Below the pieces are notes generated by a model. The model was not told the DNA's origin and made no database searches. It worked only from the letters and a program-made list of their open reading frames with translations. Positions 1 to 5,480 of a DNA stretch of 5,480 bases are shown here, one piece after another. Position numbers and translations under genes: made by a program. The stretch is from positions 1 to 5,480 of the forward strand of contig JALOBR010000093.1 of assembly GCA_023228195.1 (NCBI GenBank), in the 5' to 3' direction. The first letter of the stretch is position 1. Each line of letters opens with the position of its first letter. The DNA comes from Candidatus Omnitrophota bacterium (GTDB lineage: Bacteria > Omnitrophota > Gorgyraeia > Duberdicusellales > 4484-171).

Positions 1-1
1 A

Positions 2-1165
2 AAACAAATATGGCCGGTAAAGATTCCTATTGAGGCATATGCTGAAAAGATAAAACCGGTTGAGCCTTTGGTTACTAAAATACGTATCATAGATTCACTT
101 TTCCCGGTTAGCCTGGGTGCGACTTTTTGCGTTCCCGGGCCTTTCGGCGCGGGTAAAACCGTACTGCAGCAATTAATCAGCCGCCACGCAGAAGTAGATG
201 TAGTAATTATTGCCGCCTGTGGTGAGCGCGCCGGAGAAGTAGTTGAAACGTTAAAAACATTTCCCGAGATAAAAGACCCGCGCACCAATTTACCTTTAAG
301 CGAACGTACCGTTATTATTTGTAATACAAGTTCGATGCCTGTTGCGGCCCGTGAGTCGAGCGTTTATACCGCGGTAACTATCGCGGAATATTACCGGCAG
401 ATGGGTTTAAACGTAATGCTTCTGGCTGATTCAACCAGCCGCTGGGCGCAGGCAATGAGGGAAATGTCGGGCAGGCTTGAGGAAATCCCCGGAGAAGAAG
501 CTTTCCCCGCATATCTTGAATCGCGCATTGCTTCGTTTTATGAAAGAGCAGGCGTTACGCGGTTAAATGACGGCACGCTTGGCTCCGTTACAATCGGCGG
601 CACAGTAAGCCCTGCCGGAGGAAACTTCGAAGAGCCGGTAACACAGGCGACGTTAAAAGTTGTAGGAGCATTTCACGGCCTTTCCCGCGACAGGTCAAAC
701 GCAAGAAGATACCCGGCAATAGACCCGCTTATAAGCTGGAGTAAATATAAAGGTATTATTGATGATGATTTAGTCGCGCGCGGACACGCGGTGCTGCGTA
801 AAAGCCATGAAGTTGAACAGATGATGAAAGTTATCGGAGAGGAAGGAACTTCTTTGCCGGATTTTGTAGAGTATCTTAAGGGGGAATTTTTCGATTTTGT
901 ATATTTGCAGCAGAATGCATTTGACGCGGTGGATGAATCGACGCAGGGCCCACGCCAGAAATATATCTTTAGTTTTATTTATTCAAATATTTTTGAAAAA
1001 GATTTTAATTTTACCGATAAAGATGCGGCCCGGCATTTTTTTCACACTCTTCGGCAGGCTTTTAGGGGATGGAATTCAAGCGATTATGCCGGTGAAGAAT
1101 TTAAAAAAATAGAGAAAGAAATACTTAACACAATCAGTGAAAAAACCATAGCTAAACAAGGTTAA
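2..1165 (+). CDS. atpA: V-type ATPase catalytic subunit A (5' truncated by window edge)
   Basis: This is the catalytic, ATP-hydrolysing (or ATP-synthesising) subunit of the peripheral V1/A1 head, where three copies alternate with B. The open frame runs in from the left edge. The 387 visible residues compare with about 590 for the family, so the N-terminal barrel and most of the bulge domain are missing. Seen directly, numbering from the first visible codon: WPVKIP at 4-9; Walker A GPFGAGKT (codons 137-160, Lys at 155-157); CGERAGE with the expected catalytic Glu at 224-226; Walker B-type VMLLADSTSRW with Asp at 428-430; SGRLEEIPGEE; SPAGGNFEEPVTQ; and RRYPAIDPLISWSKY. The C-terminal helical domain follows, with MMKVIGEEGTS and a YLQQNAFDAVD stretch, and a TAA stop. 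The wording is close to chlamydial AtpA. The TTG/Met at 68 is internal; the true start lies upstream. One oddity is PLVTKIR where most homologues have PL.TG.R. Confidence 0.97.
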   Translation, partial: KQIWPVKIPIEAYAEKIKPVEPLVTKIRIIDSLFPVSLGATFCVPGPFGAGKTVLQQLISRHAEVDVVIIAACGERAGEVVETLKTFPEIKDPRTNLPLSERTVIICNTSSMPVAARESSVYTAVTIAEYYRQMGLNVMLLADSTSRWAQAMREMSGRLEEIPGEEAFPAYLESRIASFYERAGVTRLNDGTLGSVTIGGTVSPAGGNFEEPVTQATLKVVGAFHGLSRDRSNARRYPAIDPLISWSKYKGIIDDDLVARGHAVLRKSHEVEQMMKVIGEEGTSLPDFVEYLKGEFFDFVYLQQNAFDAVDESTQGPRQKYIFSFIYSNIFEKDFNFTDKDAARHFFHTLRQAFRGWNSSDYAGEEFKKIEKEILNTISEKTIAKQG

Positions 1166-1178
1166 TTGTAAATATATG

Positions 1179-1317
1179 AAATTCCAAAACACAAGTTCCA
1201 AGCTCCAAATAAATCCCAATGACTAAAATTCTAATGTTCCAAACGGAACTATTTTTTGTCATATGAACATTAAAAATTGGAGCTTATTTGGAATTTGGTG
1301 CTCGGCGCTTGGAATTT
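1179..1317. repeat. Long imperfect inverted repeat of CCAA/TTGG boxes in the atpA-atpB spacer
   Basis: Nearly the whole 171-nt spacer is one palindrome. The arms 1179-1220 and 1276-1317 pair without a gap: 30 of 42 positions are Watson-Crick and three more can be G-U. CCAA boxes begin at 1184, 1198, 1205 and 1216, and TTGG boxes at 1277, 1288, 1295 and 1309. The spacings are therefore mirrored exactly (14, 7, 11 and then 11, 7, 14). Within the 55-nt centre, TAATGTTC at 1232-1239 and GAACATTA at 1265-1272 form a further 8-bp stem, which competes with a small hairpin at 1236-1249. The element starts 13 nt after the atpA stop and ends before the atpB ribosome site. It encodes no protein and contains no transposase. 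It could be a dispersed palindromic or MITE-like repeat, or an RNA structure in the operon transcript. Confidence 0.85.
1236..1257 (+). terminator. Weak terminator-like hairpin inside the atpA-atpB repeat
   Basis: A perfect 5-bp stem GTTCC (1236-1240) / GGAAC (1245-1249) with loop AAAC is followed by TA and then six T at 1252-1257. This has the shape of a rho-independent terminator on the + strand. The stem is short and only three of its five pairs are G-C, so at most it should cause partial attenuation. It competes with the alternative stem 1232-1239/1265-1272, an arrangement that could in principle switch between two folds. The call is tentative, because the downstream genes clearly belong to the same complex and a full stop here would make little sense. 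Confidence 0.25.
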
Positions 1318-1328
1318 AAATAAATATT

Positions 1329-1334
1329 GAGGAG
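1329..1334 (+). promoter_or_regulatory. Ribosome binding site of atpB
   Basis: GAGGAG lies only 2 nt before the ATG at 1337, a short spacing. No other purine-rich site is near, and the encoded N-terminus (MHKIYTNISQISG) matches the family start, so the ATG stands. The site lies just outside the right arm of the inverted repeat. Confidence 0.6.
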
Positions 1335-1336
1335 AT

Positions 1337-2644
1337 ATGCATAAAATTTATACGAACATCAGCCAGATTTCAGGAGACGTTATTACTGTAGCAGCAGACG
1401 GTGTTGGCTACATGGAAATTGCCCAGGTTGAGACGCGTCTTGGTACGTCGCTCGCGCAGGTAATAAGGCTTGATGGCGATAAGGTGTATTTACAGGTTTT
1501 TGCAGGCAGCAAAGGCATATCAACCGGAGACAAGGTTCGTTTCCTCGGCCACCCCATGAATATATCCAGCGGAGAAAGTTTGCTCGGCAGGATATTTAAC
1601 GGAGCAGGGCTGCCTTTAGATAAAGGCCCGTCTCTATCGGAAAATATAATTGAAATAGGAGGGCCCCCGGTAAATCCCGTCAAACGCATCATACCCGATA
1701 AGATGATACGTACCGGCATACCAATGATAGATGTTTTTAATTCGCTGGTTGAATCGCAGAAGCTTCCGATTTTTTCTATTGCAGGTGAACCTTACAATGA
1801 GGTGCTTGCGCGAATAGCAACTCAGGCAGAGATAGATATCATAATTTTGGGCGGGATGGGTTTAAAATACGACGACTATCTTTTTTTTAGAGACAATCTA
1901 CGCGCGCGCGGCGCGCTTAGCCGCTCGATATTTTTTATTCACACAGCAGCAGACCCTACGGTTGAATGTCTGCTGGTTCCTGATATAAGCCTTGCGGTTG
2001 CCGAAGACTTCGCGCTCAAAGGAAAACGCGTCTTAGTTTTACTCAGCGATATGACTAATTTTTGCGACGCGCTTAAGGAAATATCAATCACAATGGAGCA
2101 GGTTCCTTCAAACAGGGGCTACCCGGGCGACCTTTACTCGCAACTTGCAAGCCGCTATGAAAAGGCTGTAGATTTTGATACTGCCGGCTCAATTACAATT
2201 CTTGCGGTTACCACAATGCCCGGAGACGACGTAACGCACCCGGTGCCGGATAATACCGGTTACATTACCGAGGGTCAATTCTATCTTAAAAACGGAGTTA
2301 TAGAGCCTTTTGGCTCCCTAAGCAGGCTTAAACAGCAGGTTAATGGAAAAACCCGCGATGACCACAGAACGATTATGGATACAATGATTCAGCTTTTCGC
2401 AAACTATCGTGAAGCGCTGGAGAAGCAGGCAATGGGTTTTCATATGAGCGCCTGGGATAAAAAACTTTTAAAGTACGGAGTTTTATTCAAGGAGCGGATG
2501 ATGTCTTTAAAAGTAAACATCCCTCTCGAAGAAGCCCTTAACTTAGGCTGGGCAATCATGAAAGCGTGTTTTTCGCCTGAAGAAACAGGAATAAAGAAAG
2601 CGATAATTGAGAAGTATTGGGATAAAGCAGAAATAATAAGTTAG
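1337..2644 (+). CDS. atpB: V-type ATPase regulatory subunit B
   Basis: This 435-residue protein is the non-catalytic nucleotide-binding partner of A in the A3B3 head. Its length is normal for the chlamydial-type family (about 435-440). Seen directly: an N-terminal beta-barrel domain, residues 1 to about 75 (LQVFAGSKGISTGDKVRFLGHPM); IRTGIPMIDVFNSLVESQKLPIF at 124-146, here described by position and key residues; a degenerate P-loop SIAGEPYNEVL at 147-157 lacking GKT, as expected for B; LVLLSDMTNFCDALKEI at 233-249; PSNRGYPGDLYSQLASRYE at 257-275; DDVTHPVPDNTGYITEGQFY at 297-316; and GSLSRLK with Arg330, the probable arginine finger reaching into the catalytic site of A. A C-terminal helical domain follows, ending EKYWDKAEIIS. 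The start at 1337 is supported by GAGGAG and by alignment to the family N-terminus. The gene lies between two intergenic palindromes and ends with TAG. Recalled similarity to chlamydial AtpB is strong along its whole length. Confidence 0.97.
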   Translation: MHKIYTNISQISGDVITVAADGVGYMEIAQVETRLGTSLAQVIRLDGDKVYLQVFAGSKGISTGDKVRFLGHPMNISSGESLLGRIFNGAGLPLDKGPSLSENIIEIGGPPVNPVKRIIPDKMIRTGIPMIDVFNSLVESQKLPIFSIAGEPYNEVLARIATQAEIDIIILGGMGLKYDDYLFFRDNLRARGALSRSIFFIHTAADPTVECLLVPDISLAVAEDFALKGKRVLVLLSDMTNFCDALKEISITMEQVPSNRGYPGDLYSQLASRYEKAVDFDTAGSITILAVTTMPGDDVTHPVPDNTGYITEGQFYLKNGVIEPFGSLSRLKQQVNGKTRDDHRTIMDTMIQLFANYREALEKQAMGFHMSAWDKKLLKYGVLFKERMMSLKVNIPLEEALNLGWAIMKACFSPEETGIKKAIIEKYWDKAEIIS

Positions 2645-2750
2645 GTTACGAATGTTAAGGACGTTACGCAGGTTACGAAGGTTACAATAAACCTTCGGTA
2701 TTTTAAATGTAACATTCGTAACTTCCCGTAACATCCGTAACCTTCGCAAC
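2645..2750. repeat. Inverted repeat of 9-nt GTTACGnnn units in the atpB-atpD spacer
   Basis: This element fills the spacer from the base after the atpB stop to 8 nt before the atpD start. The left arm 2645-2685 consists of head-to-tail 9-nt units: GTTACGAAT, GTTAAGGAC, GTTACGCAG, GTTACGAAG and a final GTTAC. The right arm 2709-2750 is its imperfect reverse complement (units beginning GTAAC), with one extra base; about 34 of 42 aligned columns match. A second, local stem is perfect: CGAAGGTT at 2676-2683 with AACCTTCG at 2690-2697 and a 6-nt loop. There is no T-run after the hairpins, so it is not a standard terminator. It shares no sequence with the atpA-atpB repeat but has the same plan of arms of about 42 nt made of short repeated units. 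It could be a dispersed palindrome or an mRNA processing or stability structure. Confidence 0.87.
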
Positions 2751-2758
2751 AGATACAT

Positions 2759-3379
2759 ATGTCTAAAATAAAACTTACCAAAGGCGAATTAAAAAGGCAA
2801 CGCGATTCATTGCACCAGTTTGAAAGGTATCTCCCGACCCTGCAGCTTAAAAAACAGCAATTACAGATGGAAATAATTTCCCATTATGGTCTTTTGGAAA
2901 AAAGAAAACACGAGGAAGAGTTAAAACGAAAAAGCTTTGAAAGCTGGCTTTCGCTTTTAGCTGAACCCCGGGCTGATATCGGTAAATTGTTGGCGGTAAA
3001 AGAAGTCCTTCGAAGCTCTAAGAATATCGCGGGTATAGATATTCCTGTGTTTGAATCCTGTGAGTTTAAGGAAATTGAATATGATTTGTTTATGGCTCCT
3101 TTGTGGATTGACTATGCGATTGCCGCTTTTCGTGAATTAATCTCTATGCGCAGCGCAATTAAGGCTATCGAGGAAAGCATTTTTATTTTAAAGCAGGAAT
3201 TACGCATCACAACTCAGCGGGTTAACCTTTTCGAAAAAGTGAAAATTCCGGAAGCAGAAGAAGCTATACGGCTGATTAAAATTTATATCGGCGACCAGAT
3301 GACAAACGCGGTCGGCCGCAGTAAAATCGCAAAACGTAAAATTGGAATGTACGCAGAGGCTGATTCCTATGATAGTTAA
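2759..3379 (+). CDS. atpD: V-type ATPase subunit D (central rotor shaft)
   Basis: This 206-residue protein is the central-stalk subunit. Its long antiparallel coiled coil turns inside A3B3 and links ATP turnover to the membrane ring; one copy is expected per complex. Seen directly: the N-terminal helix IKLTKGELKRQRDSL, then YLPTLQLKKQQLQMEI (residues about 24-40), rich in heptad-like Leu, Lys and Gln; a mid-region of about 60-130 forming the globular or hairpin tip (YDLFMAPLWIDYAIAAF); and the return helix RITTQRVNLFEKVKIPEAEE (about 150-170), matching the family pattern QRVNxFEKVxIP, with a basic tail. The length is usual for the family. The ATG at 2759 has no visible Shine-Dalgarno, and the upstream palindrome ends at 2750. 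No better start exists, since an in-frame TAA stands at 2738 and the next Met lies inside the coiled coil. The 3' end overlaps atpI by 11 nt. Confidence 0.95.
   Translation: MSKIKLTKGELKRQRDSLHQFERYLPTLQLKKQQLQMEIISHYGLLEKRKHEEELKRKSFESWLSLLAEPRADIGKLLAVKEVLRSSKNIAGIDIPVFESCEFKEIEYDLFMAPLWIDYAIAAFRELISMRSAIKAIEESIFILKQELRITTQRVNLFEKVKIPEAEEAIRLIKIYIGDQMTNAVGRSKIAKRKIGMYAEADSYDS
3355..3359 (+). promoter_or_regulatory. Ribosome binding site of atpI, inside the end of atpD
   Basis: AGAGG lies 9 nt before the ATG at 3369. This favours 3369 over the longer frame opening at 3342 and over the next Met at 3381, neither of which has such a site. Because atpD stops at 3379, ribosomes ending atpD are well placed to restart on atpI, so translational coupling is likely. 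Confidence 0.6.
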
Positions 3380-5132
3380 AATGAAAAAGGCTACAATTCT
3401 GGTGCAGGATAAAGACGCAAAGGAAACAACTGCTAGCTTGCGAAAGCTTGGGCTTTTACATATTGAGCATCAAACTGTTCCCGAGGGAAAAGAGCTTAAT
3501 CTTTTACAGGAAGAATTAGCGCTTGTCAGCGAAGCAGAAACAATACTGTCTATGCCCGAATTTAGCAGCGATTTAGTTCAGCATAAACAACTTGAGGGCG
3601 ATTGGAAAATAACCGCAAAGCGTATAATTGATATTTATAAGCGCATTGATCATCTTAAAGAATACAGTCTCCGTCTTCGCGCGCAGATAGAGGAATGGCA
3701 AGTATGGGGAGACTTTGAGCCGCAGGCAATAAAAGATTTGGCAACGGCAGGTGTTTTCGTAAAGCTTTATCGGGTTCCTGTAAGGGAATTAAAAGAAATT
3801 GCGCAAAATTTAACAGTTGTGCGCCTGAAAACTTTAAAGGGTGTTGCCTTCGTGGCAACCGTTTCTTTTACAAATACGGAAATCGCCTTTAAGGAATTGG
3901 CCTTGCCGAATATAGGTATTTCAAGGATTAAGGCGCGCCTTGCGGAGGATGGCCAGGTTTTAGAAGTTCTGATTAAGGAATTGAACAGTCTTGCCGCGCA
4001 CAGGCAAAGCTTTTTGAAGATAAGGATAAGCCTTTCAAAGGAATTTGAGTTGGAAAGCGCCCTAAAAGGCATGGGCCGAGAGAATAGCATTATGTTCTTG
4101 ACAGGATACCTGCCTTACGATAAAACTAATATACTGTTAAATGCCGCTAAAACGAATAGCTGGGCAATATTTGTGAGGGACCCGGATGAGTCAGATAACG
4201 TGCCTACGCTTATCTCTAATCCGCGTTGGATATCTATAATAAACCCTGTTTTTAAGTTTATAGAGATCGTTCCCGGTTACGGGGAACTGGATATAAGCCT
4301 TTGGTTTTTAATATTTTTTTCCATATTTTTCGGCATGTTAATCGGAGACGCAGGCGTCGGGGCAATTTTTTTCCTACTTACTTTTTTAGCGCAAAGAAAG
4401 TTTTCCGCAAAGGTTAAAAATGCCAAAGTATTTGTTCTTTTTTATTTACTAAGCGGTTGCGCTATTGTGTGGGGCGTTGCCAGCGGCACAATTTTCGGGC
4501 AAGAGTGGCTGAAGGGATTTGTAAAACCGGTTTTTCCGGTATTGCAAAACGAAAAATTCGTGCAAACCTTATGTTTTTTAATTGGCGCGATACACTTAAG
4601 CATAGCCCATTCATGGCGAGCAATATTAAAAGCTCCGTCGATTAAAGCTTTATCCGATATAGGTTGGATTTTAATTCTATGGGGTGGTTTTTTTCTGGCC
4701 AAAACCCTGGTCCTTGCGGACGCATTTCCGGATTTTGGCAAATGGCTTTTTTTATCCGGAACACTTTTAGTTGTAGTATTTTCCGAACCGAACAGAAATA
4801 TTTTGAAAGCCATCAGTAAGGGCTTGGGAATATTTGCCCTAAGCGCCGTTAATAGTTTTACCGATATAGTTTCATATGTAAGGCTTTTCGCAGTGGGCCT
4901 TGCTTCAGTTGCAGTTGCCGATGCTTTTAATAATATGGCTATGGGGATGTGGGGGAACGGATTTATCGCAGTAGTTTTAGGCGCATTTATCATTTTTATA
5001 GGCCAGCTATTGAATGTAATTTTAGGCCCCATTGCTGTTTTAGTACATGGAGTAAGGCTGAATGTTTTGGAGTTTTGTAACCATATAGATCTTAAATGGT
5101 CAGGATTTAGCTATAAACCGTTACATGAATAA
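3369..5132 (+). CDS. atpI: V-type ATPase membrane stator subunit I (a-subunit homologue)
   Basis: This 587-residue protein (counted from ATG 3369) is the Vo/Ao stator. It holds the peripheral stalks and provides the two half-channels that pass ions to the K ring. The cytoplasmic domain, residues 1 to about 306, begins KMKKATILVQDKD, with the usual beta-strand and long helices, and contains FLTGYLP just past its middle. The membrane domain, about 309-570, shows roughly eight hydrophobic segments. The first runs into FGMLIGDAGVG (Gly326-Asp327; most relatives have GDxGYG). Later comes SYVRLFAVGLASVAVADAFN with Arg505, which matches the essential arginine that discharges the ring carboxylate. 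The last helix carries HGVRLNVLEF (His560, Arg563, Glu568), matching the conserved HxLRLxxVEF of the family. The length is close to chlamydial AtpI and shorter than archaeal forms of about 650 or more. The start at 3369 is chosen for the AGAGG site and the family N-terminus; a frame from 3342 would add nine unsupported residues. Confidence 0.95.
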   Translation: MIVKMKKATILVQDKDAKETTASLRKLGLLHIEHQTVPEGKELNLLQEELALVSEAETILSMPEFSSDLVQHKQLEGDWKITAKRIIDIYKRIDHLKEYSLRLRAQIEEWQVWGDFEPQAIKDLATAGVFVKLYRVPVRELKEIAQNLTVVRLKTLKGVAFVATVSFTNTEIAFKELALPNIGISRIKARLAEDGQVLEVLIKELNSLAAHRQSFLKIRISLSKEFELESALKGMGRENSIMFLTGYLPYDKTNILLNAAKTNSWAIFVRDPDESDNVPTLISNPRWISIINPVFKFIEIVPGYGELDISLWFLIFFSIFFGMLIGDAGVGAIFFLLTFLAQRKFSAKVKNAKVFVLFYLLSGCAIVWGVASGTIFGQEWLKGFVKPVFPVLQNEKFVQTLCFLIGAIHLSIAHSWRAILKAPSIKALSDIGWILILWGGFFLAKTLVLADAFPDFGKWLFLSGTLLVVVFSEPNRNILKAISKGLGIFALSAVNSFTDIVSYVRLFAVGLASVAVADAFNNMAMGMWGNGFIAVVLGAFIIFIGQLLNVILGPIAVLVHGVRLNVLEFCNHIDLKWSGFSYKPLHE

Positions 5133-5156
5133 TAAGGATAATTGATATACCGTTAG

Positions 5157-5163
5157 AAGGAGG
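5157..5163 (+). promoter_or_regulatory. Strong Shine-Dalgarno of atpK
   Basis: AAGGAGG (continuing AGTT) lies 4 nt before the ATG at 5168, in the 35-nt gap after atpI. It is the best match to the consensus in this window. That fits the family's need for many K copies per complex, though the link is inference. Confidence 0.75.
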
Positions 5164-5167
5164 AGTT

Positions 5168-5480
5168 ATGGAAGCAACTAACCTTTTGATACAGTTTAAA
5201 GATTTAGGTGCAGCTGCAGTGCTTGCGCTTAGCGCCGCAGGTTCTGCTCTTGGCGCGGGTATGGCCGGACTTGCCGCAATAGGCGCGTGGAAGAAGAGTT
5301 TCGCTCAAAACAAAAATGCTTCTTTTGCTATTGTTGCATTTGTCGGAGCGCCCCTTACTCAGACTATTTACGGAATGATTGTAATGAATAAAATCGTCGA
5401 ACTCTCCTTGAAAGGAGTTTATGTATGGATCGTCGGCATATTTTGCGGTTTGGCAATAGGCCTTTCCGCGTTATGGCAGG
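5168..5480 (+). CDS. atpK: V-type ATPase proteolipid subunit K (3' truncated by window edge)
   Basis: This is the ring-forming, ion-carrying membrane subunit. 104 residues are visible from the ATG; family members have about 140-160 residues and four membrane helices in two hairpins. Seen directly: helix 1 at about 13-40 with the small-residue pattern GSALGAGMAGLAAIGAW; a short polar loop KKSFAQNKNAS; helix 2 at about 51-81 containing GAPLTQTIYGMIVM; and the start of helix 3 (VYVWIVGIFCGLAIGLSALW) at the edge, so a second hairpin follows. Leu63, Thr64, Gln65 and Tyr68 match residues around the Na+ site of Enterococcus hirae NtpK (known ligands Leu61, Thr64, Gln65, Gln110 and Glu139, with Tyr68 nearby). 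The essential Glu of helix 4 is beyond the window, so Na+ specificity cannot be settled. The start is set by AAGGAGG. Confidence 0.93.
   Translation, partial: MEATNLLIQFKDLGAAAVLALSAAGSALGAGMAGLAAIGAWKKSFAQNKNASFAIVAFVGAPLTQTIYGMIVMNKIVELSLKGVYVWIVGIFCGLAIGLSALWQ

Noticed and set aside
68..1165. Treating TTG at 68 as the start of subunit A
   Set aside because: The same frame is open to the left edge and encodes WPVKIP and the lead-in to the P-loop domain, so the gene starts before the window.
1881..1916. T8 run followed by a CGCGCGCGCGGCGCGC block, possible Z-DNA or regulatory site
   Set aside because: Both lie inside atpB in frame and encode LFF and RARGAL in a helical segment. No flanking structure supports a separate role.
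2645..2750. CRISPR-like array
   Set aside because: Units are 9 nt with no unique spacers and the array reverses orientation, which is a palindrome and not a CRISPR.
2543..2758. Minus-strand frame of 71 codons across the B-D spacer
   Set aside because: The RNLRN-like repetition in its translation is only the 9-nt DNA repeat read as codons. There is no family resemblance and it overlaps the end of atpB.
3342..3368. Longer start for atpI at ATG 3342
   Set aside because: The nine extra residues do not look like the family N-terminus and have no ribosome site, whereas ATG 3369 has AGAGG at 9 nt and continues as MIVKMKKATILVQ.
3843..3859. Perfect 6-bp hairpin GTTGCC/GGCAAC
   Set aside because: It sits within atpI coding sequence with no T-run and no nearby gene boundary. 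A short stem like this is expected by chance.
4442..5032. Long antisense open frame of 196 codons opposite atpI
   Set aside because: It lies wholly opposite a confident membrane-protein gene, has no recognisable domain, and is the expected shadow of that gene's codon pattern. The other antisense and out-of-frame stretches (for example 1408-1719, 3767-4090 and 897-1112) fail for the same reason.

Overview
The window is the inside of a bacterial operon for a V-type (A/V-type) rotary ATPase, read entirely on the + strand. The order is A (cut by the left edge), B, D, I, K (cut by the right edge). All five proteins resemble, by recall, the divergent V-type ATPase of Chlamydiae, spirochaetes and relatives. 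Shared wording includes CGERAGEVVE and SPAGGNFEEPVTQATLKVVG in A, SDMTNFCDALKEISITMEQ in B, and YLPTLQLKKQQLQ in D. In Chlamydia the order is E, a small hypothetical gene, A, B, D, I, K, so E and that small gene are probably just upstream.

Layout: 2-1165 atpA (3' two thirds); 1166-1336 a spacer filled by a long inverted repeat built on CCAA/TTGG boxes; 1337-2644 atpB; 2645-2758 a spacer filled by a second, unrelated inverted repeat built from 9-nt GTTACGnnn units; 2759-3379 atpD; 3369-5132 atpI, overlapping atpD by 11 nt; 5133-5167 a short gap with a strong Shine-Dalgarno; 5168 to the edge atpK. There are no RNA genes, CRISPR arrays, transposase genes or convincing promoters.

How the genes work together: A and B form the alternating nucleotide-binding hexamer, with catalysis on A. 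D is the central rotor shaft. I is the membrane stator that provides the ion half-channels and the essential arginine. K forms the ion-carrying ring. The visible half of K carries a Leu-Thr-Gln...Tyr pattern matching half of the known Na+ site of Enterococcus hirae NtpK, so Na+ coupling is plausible but not shown, because the key Glu lies outside the window.

Organism: a bacterium with moderate GC content and a Chlamydia-type V-ATPase. A PVC-superphylum lineage, possibly a candidate phylum such as Omnitrophota, would fit, but this is a weak inference from protein wording and the style of the intergenic repeats.

The genes are ordinary members of known families. The less expected content is the pair of structurally similar but sequence-unrelated palindromic elements, one in each wide spacer. 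The second ends 8 nt before the atpD start codon, and atpD has no visible Shine-Dalgarno.
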